Below, piece by piece: positions 1 to 7,937 of a stretch of DNA of 64,000 nt; position 1 is the first letter of the stretch, and each line of letters opens with the position of its first letter. Source of the DNA: Bradyrhizobium sp. NAS96.2 (GTDB lineage Bacteria; Pseudomonadota; Alphaproteobacteria; Rhizobiales; Xanthobacteraceae); assembly GCF_001908235.1 (NCBI RefSeq), contig NZ_LGHK01000013.1:1-64000 (forward strand), read 5' to 3'. The notes beneath the pieces were generated by a model. The model made no database searches and was not told the DNA's origin. It worked only from the letters and a program-made list of their open reading frames with translations. A program made the translations under genes and the position numbers.

Positions 1-1
1 C

Positions 2-97
2 TTCGAGGCGACGGTGGCAACCGAAGCTGCCTGGCTGCTGATTGCACACATCAGACTCCTGACCCGCAGACTTGCCGCTGCAGATAGGGGGCGATGA
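2..97 (+). CDS. possible 3' end of an upstream gene (partial)
   Basis: A reading frame is open from the window edge to a TGA at 95-97. It encodes 31 residues rich in Ala, Leu and Arg, ending in LTRRLAAADRGR. It could be the C-terminus of a protein that begins outside the window. The piece is too short to assign to a family and could also be a chance open frame. Confidence 0.25.
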   Translation, partial: FEATVATEAAWLLIAHIRLLTRRLAAADRGR

Positions 98-119
98 TTT
101 ATGAGTCAGACTCTGAGGT

Positions 120-240
120 GCGCGCCTTGCGGCGCACTTGCGCCGCTGGGCGCGCCTCGAAGGATGCACGGCCCCCGCTGGTGGCCGTCGATCCTTCGAG
201 ACGCGCTTCGCGCTCCTCATCAGGATGACGGGGGGAGATC
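120..240. repeat. dispersed palindromic repeat
   Basis: This intergenic stretch contains nested inverted repeats: GCGGCGCACTTGCGCCGC near 132-149, and arms CTCGAAGGAT (about 156) and ATCCTTCGAG (about 191) around a central GGCC-rich part, ending in a TCAGGATGACGG tail. Elements of this style recur between genes in Bradyrhizobium and Rhodopseudomonas (family knowledge). They may act as weak terminators or mRNA stabilisers. No gene is seen here. Confidence 0.55.
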
Positions 241-291
241 GAGTTCGTGAGCGAAGATTCGATGTCGTCGAGTGTCGCGCATGTGAAGCGA

Positions 292-774
292 TCACTGCGA
301 CAAATTCTTCAACAACAGCTCCAGTGCCGCCTTCGCGAACGCCTGCATGTTGGCCTGCCGGTCACCGCTTCCGGTTTCCAGCGTGATCACCTGTTGCTGC
401 GGACCTGCGACCGCCATGCAGCTATGGCCGGCGGCATCGCCGTAGCGGTTGCCGGTCGGGCCGGCGGCGCCGGTCTCCGACAATCCCCAGTCGGTCGAGA
501 GGCGCTCGCGGATCTGCCGCGCCAGCAGCTGCGCGTAGGGTTCCGACGACGAGCGCAGCCCGCGCATTGCGTCGTCCGGAATATCCATCAGCGCGCGCCG
601 CGCGTCGCGGGTGTAGATCACGCCGCCGCCGAGGAAGTAGGCCGACGCGCCCGGTACGGCGAGCAGCGATGCCGAGATCAGCCCGCCGGTGGACGATTCC
701 GCGACCGCAATCGTCTGCTTGTTCGCGATCAGTTTCGCGGCGACCTGTTCAGCGATGGATGTGAGTGCGTTCAT
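292..774 (-). CDS. CinA family C-terminal amidase (NMN/PncC-type)
   Basis: The 160-residue product matches the stand-alone CinA C-terminal domain, which hydrolyses nicotinamide mononucleotide in pyridine-nucleotide salvage. Visible motifs are AESSTGGLISA near residue 25, GGGVIYT near 52 and SETGAAGPTGNRYGDAAG near 102-120. Length is typical of PncC (about 160-165). I chose the ATG at 772-774, because the longer frame upstream adds 42 residues unlike the family. The gene points away from the amidohydrolase operon that starts 200 bp further on. Some CinA-C proteins lack measurable amidase activity, so the exact reaction is inferred. Confidence 0.85.
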   Translation of the reverse strand: MNALTSIAEQVAAKLIANKQTIAVAESSTGGLISASLLAVPGASAYFLGGGVIYTRDARRALMDIPDDAMRGLRSSSEPYAQLLARQIRERLSTDWGLSETGAAGPTGNRYGDAAGHSCMAVAGPQQQVITLETGSGDRQANMQAFAKAALELLLKNLSQ

Positions 775-971
775 CGGCGCTCTTTCTCGTTGCGTGCCAT
801 GAAATTCCTGTAGGGCGTTCTGTCTTCCTAGCACACCACATCGGTCCCTGCCGAGTTGCGGATCGCGGCACGGCCTGCTTGAATATCGGACAACAATCAA
901 GCTGCGGCCTCACAAGGTGTTGTGAGCCTGCGCGGAGGAAATTCGCCGAGGAAACAAGCCGAGGAAACACC

Positions 972-2048
972 ATGACGTCGCCGATCGCGGGCGGCGTGGA
1001 TTGCGATCTGCATCCCGCCGTGCCTCACCTCACCAGCCTGCTGCCATACATGAACGATTACTGGCGCGATCAGGTGACGACGCGCGGCATGACGGATCTG
1101 ATCTCGCAATCCTATCCTACCAATTCGCCGATCTCGTCGCGGCCGGACTGGCGCCCCGCGCAGGGCAAGCCGGGCTCGAGTCTCGCCGACATGCAGCGCC
1201 AGGCGCTCGACAAATTCGGCTCCGCGTACGGCATCTGCAATCCGCTCTACGGCGTGCAGATGGTGTTCTCCGAGGACATGGCCGATGCGTTCTGCCGCGC
1301 GCTGAACGACTGGCTGGTCAAGGAATGGCTCGACAAGGACGACCGTCTGCGCGGCTCGATCGTGATTCCGGTGCAGAGCATCGAGAAGGCGGTCGCCGAG
1401 ATCGAGCGCTGTGCGCAGGACAAGCGCTTCGTGCAGGTGCTGATGTTGGTGATGGGCGACATGCCGCTCGGCAAGCGCCATTATTGGCCGATCTACGCCG
1501 CCGCCGAGCGGCTCGGCCTGCCGATCGGCATCCACGCCGGGAGCGCCTATCACAACCCGCCGACCTCGGTCGGCTGGGGCTCCTACCACATCGAGGACTA
1601 TGTCGCGCAGGCGCAGGCCTTCCAGACCCAGCTCACCAGCCTGATCGTCGAGGGGGTGTTCGCGCGGCATCCGAACCTGAAGATGGTGATGCTGGAGTCC
1701 GGCTTCACCTGGCTGCCGCCGTTCCTGTGGCGGCTGCACAAGTTCTGGCGCGGCGTGCGCATGGAAACGCCGTGGGTCGACCGCGCGCCGCTGGAGATTG
1801 TGCGCAGCAACATCCGCTTCTCATTGCAGCCGGTCGATGCGCCGCCGGAACCCGACACCTTGAACCGGCTGTTCGACCATATGCAGTCGGACGAATTGAT
1901 CCTATTCTCATCAGACTATCCGCATTGGCAGTTCGACGGTGACGAGGTGCTGCCGCAGGGGTTGTCGCCAGATCTGGTGCGCAAGATCATGATCGACAAT
2001 CCGCATGCGACCTATCCGCGCCTCAAGGTGAAGGAGACGACGCGATGA
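972..2048 (+). CDS. amidohydrolase_2 family metal-dependent hydrolase
   Basis: This 358-residue TIM-barrel enzyme belongs to the amidohydrolase_2 group, which includes aminocarboxymuconate-semialdehyde decarboxylase and related aromatic-acid decarboxylases and hydratases. The N-terminal DCDLHPA carries the first metal ligands, GIHAGS supplies a mid-barrel His, and SSDYPHW near the C-terminus carries the catalytic Asp. The ATG at 972 lies at the end of a GGAAACACC leader. Its stop overlaps the next gene's ATG (ATGA at 2045-2048), so the two are probably translated together. The paralogue next door suggests a heteromer or successive steps on related substrates. The substrate cannot be read from the sequence. 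Confidence 0.85.
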   Translation: MTSPIAGGVDCDLHPAVPHLTSLLPYMNDYWRDQVTTRGMTDLISQSYPTNSPISSRPDWRPAQGKPGSSLADMQRQALDKFGSAYGICNPLYGVQMVFSEDMADAFCRALNDWLVKEWLDKDDRLRGSIVIPVQSIEKAVAEIERCAQDKRFVQVLMLVMGDMPLGKRHYWPIYAAAERLGLPIGIHAGSAYHNPPTSVGWGSYHIEDYVAQAQAFQTQLTSLIVEGVFARHPNLKMVMLESGFTWLPPFLWRLHKFWRGVRMETPWVDRAPLEIVRSNIRFSLQPVDAPPEPDTLNRLFDHMQSDELILFSSDYPHWQFDGDEVLPQGLSPDLVRKIMIDNPHATYPRLKVKETTR

Positions 2049-3154
2049 ATGTGCAGATTCGGGAGCGCCCGGAAGCGGCATCGTCAACCAGCATCAAGAC
2101 CGCGATCGCCGATTGCGACATCCATCCGGCGCGCGCGACCAAGGACGAGCTGTTCCCCTACCTTGAAAAGCGCTGGCACGCCCATCTCGAAACCTTCGGC
2201 ATCCAGGCCTATCAGGGCATGATGGAAGGCCCACCCTATCCGAAGGCGCAGCCCAACGCGTCGCGCCGCGATGCCTATCCGCCGGAAGGCGGCCCGCAGG
2301 GCTCGTCGCTGTCCTTCATGCAGAAGCAGCATCTCGATCCCAACAATGTCGCGCTCGGCGTGCTCAACCCGCTCGCCACCGGACAAGGGCTCCGCAACCA
2401 GGATCTCGCCGGCGCGATCTGCTCGGCGATCAACGATTGGCAGATCGAGAAATGGACATCCAAGGATTCGCGGCTGAAAGGCTCGGTCGTCGTCGCCAAT
2501 GAGGACGGCGCCTCGGCCGCGGCCGAGATCCGCAGGCGCGCGGGCGACAAGAATTTCGTCCAGGTGCTGCTGCTGAGCCGCAATGTCGAGCCGCTCGGCC
2601 AGCGCCGCTACTGGCCGATCTATGAGGCGGCCCAGGAAGTCGGTCTCCCGATCGGCGTGCACGCCTTCGGCTTCGGCGGCAACCCGATCACCGCCTCGGG
2701 CTGGCCGAGCCACTATATCGAGGAGATGGTCGGGCATTCGCAGTGCCAGCAGACCGCGCTGGCGAGCCTCGTGCTCGAAGGCGTGTTCGAGCGCTTCCCG
2801 AAACTGAAGATGGTGATGGTCGAGGCCGGCTTCGGCTGGGCGCCGTCGCTGGCTTGGCGGCTCGACAAGGTGTTTTCGCGGCTGCATACCGAGGTGCCGC
2901 ATTTGAAGCGCAAGCCGTCGGAATATATCCGCGATCACATCTGGTGGACGACGCAGCCGATGGAAGACCCGGAGAGCCGCGACCATCTGTTCCAGACCAT
3001 CGAGTGGATCGGCTGGGACAAGCTGTTGTTCGCGACCGACTACCCGCATTGGGATTACGACGAGCCGTCGCGCGTGCTGCCGGCCGGCGTCAGCGACGCC
3101 AACCGCCAGGCGTTCTATCTCGACAATGCGAAGCAGCTTTACGGCGCCTCCTAA
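2045..3154 (+). CDS. amidohydrolase_2 family hydrolase, paralogue of the preceding gene
   Basis: The 369-residue protein is a diverged paralogue of its upstream neighbour. It keeps DCDIHPA near residue 24, GVHAFG in mid-sequence and ATDYPHWD near the C-terminus, the expected metal and catalytic positions of amidohydrolase_2 enzymes. The gene overlaps its neighbours at both ends (ATGA at the start, TAATG at the stop), so the two hydrolases and the Rieske protein form one tightly coupled operon. Such hydrolase-Rieske sets suggest a catabolic ring-oxidation or decarboxylation route. That is inference, because no oxygenase large subunit is present nearby. Confidence 0.85.
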   Translation: MNVQIRERPEAASSTSIKTAIADCDIHPARATKDELFPYLEKRWHAHLETFGIQAYQGMMEGPPYPKAQPNASRRDAYPPEGGPQGSSLSFMQKQHLDPNNVALGVLNPLATGQGLRNQDLAGAICSAINDWQIEKWTSKDSRLKGSVVVANEDGASAAAEIRRRAGDKNFVQVLLLSRNVEPLGQRRYWPIYEAAQEVGLPIGVHAFGFGGNPITASGWPSHYIEEMVGHSQCQQTALASLVLEGVFERFPKLKMVMVEAGFGWAPSLAWRLDKVFSRLHTEVPHLKRKPSEYIRDHIWWTTQPMEDPESRDHLFQTIEWIGWDKLLFATDYPHWDYDEPSRVLPAGVSDANRQAFYLDNAKQLYGAS

Positions 3155-3567
3155 TGGCAAGGCATGTGATCGCTCCCGTGGACGAGTTGCCGCCGGGTTC
3201 ACGAAAATTCCTCGAGATCGACGGGCGGCCGATCGCCGTCTTCAACGTCAAGGGCGAGTTCTTCGGCCTGTTGAACCGCTGCCCGCACCAGGGCGCGGCG
3301 CTGTGCGAGGGACCGTTGATCGGGCTGGCATCATCGTCCGATCCCGGCGAGATCGAATACACCAAGCTCGGCGAAATCCTGCGCTGTCCCTGGCACGGCT
3401 GGGAGTTCGATATCCGCACCGGCCAGTCCTATTGCGATCCGCGCCGCTTTCGCGTGCGTGCCTATCCGGTCAGCGTCGAGCCGGGCACCAATGTGGTGAA
3501 GGGACCGTATGTCGCCGAGACTATCAAGGTCGCGGTGGAGAGCGACTACGTGGTGGTGGATCTGTAG
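3154..3567 (+). CDS. Rieske [2Fe-2S] ferredoxin-like protein
   Basis: This is a 137-residue single-domain Rieske protein. Cluster-binding boxes are CPHQGA (Cys43, His45) and CPWHGW (Cys78, His81). The spacing between boxes is longer than in ordinary Rieske ferredoxins because of an insert around residues 56-74. The ATG overlaps the preceding TAA (TAATG). It probably carries electrons for, or is a subunit of, whatever enzyme the two upstream hydrolases serve. No reductase gene is adjacent, so the electron donor is unknown. Confidence 0.85.
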   Translation: MARHVIAPVDELPPGSRKFLEIDGRPIAVFNVKGEFFGLLNRCPHQGAALCEGPLIGLASSSDPGEIEYTKLGEILRCPWHGWEFDIRTGQSYCDPRRFRVRAYPVSVEPGTNVVKGPYVAETIKVAVESDYVVVDL

Positions 3568-3609
3568 CCGCGATCGTCCCGGAAGCCAGTTCACCGGAGA
3601 TGGCAATCG

Positions 3610-4188
3610 GTGAGCGTGATGCGAAGCATTCTGTTGCGCGCGTTTGGCCGCCCGCAGGGCCTGCTGGGCAGGCTGGGCGGCGTCATCATGGCCCGCACCA
3701 ATGCCGACTGCGGCGCGTGGGTGACGGATCTTCTCGAGGTCGATCCGGACGACCGCGTGCTGGAAGTGGGGTTCGGCCCCGGCATCGTCATTCAACGCTT
3801 GTCGAGTTTGGTGCCGGCCGGCTCCGTCGCGGGCATCGATGCGTCACAAGAGATGGTCGGGCAAGCTCGCGCACGGAACGCGACCGCGGTCGGGGATGGC
3901 CGTATCGACCTGAGGCTCGGCTCGGTGGAGCACTTGCCGTTCGATGACGCCAGCTTCGACAAGGCGCTGGCGATCAACTCGATGCAGGTCTGGCCGGACG
4001 CTGTCGCCGGACTGCTGGAGATCCGGCGCGTGATGAAGGCCGGCGGGAAGATCGCGCTCGGCTTCACGTCCTATTCCGGACAGCCCAGGGAAGGAGTGGT
4101 GGAGAAGCTTGAGGCCGCGGGCTTCACCGCGGCTCGCTTGGTGGACGCGGAGGAGCGGTTCTGTGCTTTGGCGACGAAAACCTCGTAG
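3610..4188 (+). CDS. class I SAM-dependent methyltransferase
   Basis: The 192-residue product has a Rossmann-fold methyltransferase core: motif I VLEVGFGPGIVI near residue 50, the acidic residue after strand 2 in GIDAS, and the post-motif LPFDDASFDKAL typical of UbiE/Methyltransf_11 enzymes. I use the GTG at 3610; an ATG at 3619 is an alternative three codons later. It lies 42 bp after the Rieske gene in the same direction and may share its transcript. The substrate is unknown. Confidence 0.75.
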   Translation: MSVMRSILLRAFGRPQGLLGRLGGVIMARTNADCGAWVTDLLEVDPDDRVLEVGFGPGIVIQRLSSLVPAGSVAGIDASQEMVGQARARNATAVGDGRIDLRLGSVEHLPFDDASFDKALAINSMQVWPDAVAGLLEIRRVMKAGGKIALGFTSYSGQPREGVVEKLEAAGFTAARLVDAEERFCALATKTS

Positions 4189-4266
4189 AGTGGGTTAGCG
4201 AAGCGTAACCCACCACTTTCGTTCAGTGTGACAAGAAGGTGGGTTACGCCTTCGGCTAACCCACCC
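4189..4266. repeat. paired palindromic repeat, likely bidirectional terminator
   Basis: Two hairpins lie between convergent genes. The first has arms GTGGGTTA (4190-4197) and TAACCCAC (4206-4213). The second has arms GGTGGGTTA (4238-4246) and TAACCCACC (4257-4265). The two are variants of the same palindrome and together form a larger inverted unit. Placement between converging genes fits use as a terminator for both, although there is no strong T-run. Confidence 0.6.
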
Positions 4267-4278
4267 TACATTCCACAT

Positions 4279-5382
4279 TCACTCCGCCATCATCTGCCGT
4301 TCCCGCGCGTAGCGCACCAGCGCGACGAAGCGGTAGATGCCGTGCACGAACTTGCCGTAGGGCATGGTGATGAACAGCGCGAACACCACGCCGAGATGCA
4401 GCGCCAGCAGCGGGCCCATCGCGGCGCTCTCTCGCCACAACAGCAAGGCAAGGCCGGTGATGCTGGTCAGGAACAGCATCAGGATGAATGCGGTGTCCAT
4501 GCCCCTGGCCTGCTCGTCGACCAGCGCGCGGTCGCGCTTCCATTTCTCCGACAAGAGCCCGATCGGGCCGATCACGAGGCCGACGCCGCCGAGCGTACCG
4601 AGCACCACCGGCAGGTCCCACCATGCATAGGGCGCCTCGCGCGCCAGCAAATAGTGGTAGAGCGTGCCGACGCAGGTCGCGGCGAAGCACAGCAGGAAGC
4701 CGTAGAACGTGAAGTGGTGATACAGCTTGCGCCGATCGGTCGGCTGGTCGTCCTCGTTGAAGCAGCCGACGCCGCCGCCGTCGAGATAGCGCAGCTCGCC
4801 GGCGTCGCGGACCGCCTGCAGCAGCGACTTCGCGTCGGTCGTCATGCCGACCGGCTCGCCGATATCGCGCCAGAACGCGCGCACGCCCATCGCCAGCGCC
4901 AGGATCGCGTAGAGCAGGGCTGCGCCGAACAGCAGCGCCATCACATTGTGCGGCATCAGTCTGTAGAACGCGCCCGGGCCGGTGTGGATGCCGGTGAGCA
5001 CGCCGCGGTCGTTGATCGCGGCGAAGCCGAAGATGAAGGCGGCGACGCTGAGCGCCGCGATCAGGCTGATGACGAGGCCGTTGCGCGCGAACGCGCCCGA
5101 AAAAGCATGCGGCCAGGCATAGGCGGCATAGGATTCGGCGCGCGCGACCGCGAGCGTCTTCGGGACGTTGACGTTGAACTCGTGCGGCGGCGAGAACTGG
5201 CAGTCGGTGTAGCAGGCGCCGCAGGAATGGCAGAGATTGGCGAGATAGTTGAGGTCGCCGTCGGAGAAGGCGCGGCGCATCTCCATCGCGGGAAACACCG
5301 CGCACAGGCCCTCGCAATAGCGGCAGGAATTGCACACCGTCATCAGACGGTCGGCTTCCTGCAATGTCCTCGTCCCGTGCAT
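4279..5382 (-). CDS. tcuB: tricarballylate utilisation protein TcuB (Fe-S / heme membrane protein)
   Basis: TcuB reoxidises the FAD cofactor of TcuA by passing electrons to the quinone pool. The 367-residue product has two cysteine clusters in its first 75 residues (CNSCRYCEGLC and CHSCGACYTDC) for iron-sulfur centres, then about six membrane segments. I chose the ATG at 5382 (MHGTRTLQE), because the longer frame overlaps the end of the preceding hydrolase. It is the last gene of the minus-strand tcu cluster, 14 bp after the hydrolase, and ends at a paired palindrome. Family length is about 370-380, so it is complete. Confidence 0.88.
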   Translation of the reverse strand: MHGTRTLQEADRLMTVCNSCRYCEGLCAVFPAMEMRRAFSDGDLNYLANLCHSCGACYTDCQFSPPHEFNVNVPKTLAVARAESYAAYAWPHAFSGAFARNGLVISLIAALSVAAFIFGFAAINDRGVLTGIHTGPGAFYRLMPHNVMALLFGAALLYAILALAMGVRAFWRDIGEPVGMTTDAKSLLQAVRDAGELRYLDGGGVGCFNEDDQPTDRRKLYHHFTFYGFLLCFAATCVGTLYHYLLAREAPYAWWDLPVVLGTLGGVGLVIGPIGLLSEKWKRDRALVDEQARGMDTAFILMLFLTSITGLALLLWRESAAMGPLLALHLGVVFALFITMPYGKFVHGIYRFVALVRYARERQMMAE

Positions 5383-5396
5383 CGCGCGTCGGTTTC

Positions 5397-6434
5397 CTAT
5401 TTTTTGGTCAGCCCTTTGCCTTCCAGCCATGTCTGGATCAGGCCGGCGACCTCGGCGTTGTTCTTGTCCATCATCATCATGTGCGAATTGCCCTTGATGC
5501 CGGCCTTGGGCAGATCGACCACGTCGACGCTGCCGCCGGCGGCGCGGATGGCATCGGCGAAGGCGCCGCCGGTGGCGCGGATCTTCGGCCAGCGCGAATC
5601 GCGCTCGATATAGTCGCCATAGACCATCAGCGTCGGAATGTTCTTCAAGCTTTCGACCTTGGCGGGATCGCCGACGCCGGCCGGCTCGATCGCGATCAGC
5701 GCCTTCACCTTGTCGGGCCGCGCCTGCGCGACCTTGAAGCCGAACGTGCCGGCCTGGCTATGGAACAGGATGATGCAGGGGCCGACGCGATCGATCTCGG
5801 CGATGTAGGCCGCGATCGTCGCGTCATCGGTGGTGGTCCAGCGCGGCACGTTCTGTTTGACGAAGTTCTCGTAGCCTTCGTTCGGGAACTGGCTGCCGGG
5901 CATCAGCCGACGCTTGGTGGGATCGGGATCGTAGGAGCCCGGGCCGTCGCCGATGCGGAAGCGCTCGAACGGATTGGCGGTGGTGAGGAACACCGGCTCG
6001 CCCTTGAAGATGTCAGGGTATTGCGCCCAGCCGGCGCGGCCGCGCTCGACCGCGTCGGAACTGTAGACGCTCCAGCCCTTGCGCAGGAAATAGTTCAGCC
6101 AGCCCTCGCGGCCATCAGGCGTCGTCTCATAGGTGACGCCGGTCAGGCCGCCGCCATGCCACAGCAGCAGCGGATAGGCGCCCTTCTCGTTTTGCGGCAG
6201 GAAGTACTGCACGTACATCTGCTCGACCTGGTAGGTGCCGTTCGGATCGACTTTTGCGGGCACGCCGCCGGGCGTGAAGGTGACTTCCTTGACCGGCTTT
6301 CCCGTAATCTCGACCAGGCGGCCGCCGACATGGAACGAGCCCATGTCGCGCAGCGCGATCGGCTCGGCGGCGTTGCTCGTGGTCGACGCCATCAGCGCGG
6401 CAGCCGCAGCGGCGACAATCGCAAGACGTGACAT
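5397..6434 (-). CDS. exported alpha/beta hydrolase within the tcu cluster
   Basis: The 345-residue protein begins with a clear Sec signal peptide (about 22 residues, ending SNAAEP), so it acts in the periplasm. The fold is alpha/beta hydrolase. The probable nucleophile is the Ser of LFHSQAGTFG, with an oxyanion segment near LLWHGGGLTG and a late His in KGNSHMMMMD. It sits between tcuA and tcuB with short gaps (24 and 14 bp) on the same strand, so it is co-transcribed. The characterised Salmonella tcu operon does not contain such a gene. A role in releasing tricarballylate or a similar acid from an ester is inference. Confidence 0.8.
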   Translation of the reverse strand: MSRLAIVAAAAAALMASTTSNAAEPIALRDMGSFHVGGRLVEITGKPVKEVTFTPGGVPAKVDPNGTYQVEQMYVQYFLPQNEKGAYPLLLWHGGGLTGVTYETTPDGREGWLNYFLRKGWSVYSSDAVERGRAGWAQYPDIFKGEPVFLTTANPFERFRIGDGPGSYDPDPTKRRLMPGSQFPNEGYENFVKQNVPRWTTTDDATIAAYIAEIDRVGPCIILFHSQAGTFGFKVAQARPDKVKALIAIEPAGVGDPAKVESLKNIPTLMVYGDYIERDSRWPKIRATGGAFADAIRAAGGSVDVVDLPKAGIKGNSHMMMMDKNNAEVAGLIQTWLEGKGLTKK

Positions 6435-6458
6435 CGCTCCTCCCCAATCGCGCGAGGC

Positions 6459-7859
6459 TCAGTTCCGCGCATTCTTGGCCGCTTCCCGCCCGGCGACACG
6501 GCCGAACACGCTGCCGATGGTCATGCCGATGCCGGCGGCGTAGCCCTTGCCGAGCACGTTTCCGGCCATGATCTCGCCGGCGGCGAACATGTTGGCCGAC
6601 GGCTTGCCGTCCTTCATCAGCATCCGCGACTGCTTGTTCACGCGGGTGCCGAGATAGGTGAAGGTGATTCCGGGCCGCACCGGATAGGCGAGGTAGGGCG
6701 GCGTCTCGATCTTGCGCGCCCAGTGCGTCTTGGGCGGCGTGATGCCTTCGGTACGGCAGTCGTCGAGGATGGTGTGATCGAACGTTCCGGGCTGCACCGC
6801 GGCGTTGAAGTCGGTGATGGTCTTTTCCAGCGCGGCCGCGTCGAGCTCGAGCTTGCCGGCGAGCTCGGCGATCGTCGCGCCCGCGATCGGCGGAAACAGC
6901 GTCGGCATGAAGCTCGTCACGACGGTCGAGTCGAAGATGATGTAGGCGATCTGGTCCGGCTGCGCGGCGACCAGGCGGCCCCAGATCGCATAGCGCTTCG
7001 GCCAGATGTCCTCGCCCTCGTCGTAGAAGCGCTCGGCATGCTTGTTGACGACGATGCCGAACACGACCGAGTCGTGGCGCGTGATGATGCCGCCGTCGAA
7101 TTTCGGTGCGCGGGCGTCGATCGCCACCGCATGGCACTGCGTCGGATCGCCGATATCCTGCACGCCCTTGGCGAGCAGCATCTTCAAGATCGCGCCGCGA
7201 TTATAGGGCGTGCCGCGGATCAGGAAATTGTCGGCGGCCTCGCCCCAGTATTGCTTCAGCCATTCGATATTGGCCTCGAAGCCGCCGGCGGCCGCGACCA
7301 GCGTCGAGGCGCGCACCTCGGTCCTGCCGCCGACCGGCTGCTTCAGCTGCGCCGACAGGAACATGCCGTGCTCGATATTCAGATCGATCACCTCGGCATC
7401 GTAGAGAATGTCGACGCCGAGCTCCTCGGCGGTGCGGTACAGCGCGTTCAGCATCGCCCGGCCGCCGCCGAGGAAGAACGAGTTGGTGCGGCCGAGGCTC
7501 AGCGTGCCGCCGAGCGAGGGCTGCCAGCGCACGCCCTGTTCGACGATCCAGTTCAAGATGTCCTTGGACTCGTGGATCATGAAGCGGGCCAGTTGCTCGT
7601 CGGTCTGGCCGCCGGTCACCAGCAACAAATCGTTCCAGAATTCCTCCTCGGTGTAAGGACCGGTGAGGATCTCGGTCGCCGCGTCATGGGCGCAGCGCAT
7701 GTTGCGGGTGTGGCGGGTGTTGCCGCCGCGGTAGAATTTCGGGGCGCCTTCCAGCACCAGCACGGAGGCGCCGGCGCGCCGTGCGCTGATCGCAGCGCAA
7801 AGGGCGGCGTTGCCGCCGCCGATCACCAGCACGTCGAACCTGCGTGTCAGATCAACCAT
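6459..7859 (-). CDS. tcuA: FAD-dependent tricarballylate dehydrogenase TcuA
   Basis: TcuA oxidises tricarballylate to cis-aconitate, feeding the TCA cycle. The 466-residue length equals the characterised enzyme (about 467). The dinucleotide-binding motif DVLVIGGGNAALCAA is at residues 9-23. The C-terminal part shows AGEIMAGNVLGKGYAAG and GIGMTIGS, the FAD-binding end of the FrdA/succinate-dehydrogenase flavoprotein family. I chose the ATG at 7859; the longer frame adds 26 atypical residues. Bases 7116-7144 inside this gene recur perfectly at 15731-15759, in the scar that interrupts the alcohol dehydrogenase gene. Confidence 0.88.
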   Translation of the reverse strand: MVDLTRRFDVLVIGGGNAALCAAISARRAGASVLVLEGAPKFYRGGNTRHTRNMRCAHDAATEILTGPYTEEEFWNDLLLVTGGQTDEQLARFMIHESKDILNWIVEQGVRWQPSLGGTLSLGRTNSFFLGGGRAMLNALYRTAEELGVDILYDAEVIDLNIEHGMFLSAQLKQPVGGRTEVRASTLVAAAGGFEANIEWLKQYWGEAADNFLIRGTPYNRGAILKMLLAKGVQDIGDPTQCHAVAIDARAPKFDGGIITRHDSVVFGIVVNKHAERFYDEGEDIWPKRYAIWGRLVAAQPDQIAYIIFDSTVVTSFMPTLFPPIAGATIAELAGKLELDAAALEKTITDFNAAVQPGTFDHTILDDCRTEGITPPKTHWARKIETPPYLAYPVRPGITFTYLGTRVNKQSRMLMKDGKPSANMFAAGEIMAGNVLGKGYAAGIGMTIGSVFGRVAGREAAKNARN

Positions 7860-7937
7860 GCGTTCTTGTGATCGTTGTTGGCATGGAAAGCAACATGTCG
7901 GGGCAGGCGATCGGCCTGCCCCGAATGCATATGCCAA

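Noticed and set aside
4228..5613. 461-codon plus-strand frame opposite tcuB
   Set aside because: It is antisense to tcuB, which has clear cysteine clusters and membrane helices; the frame is open only because of GC-rich codon bias and has His/Arg/Ala low-complexity composition.
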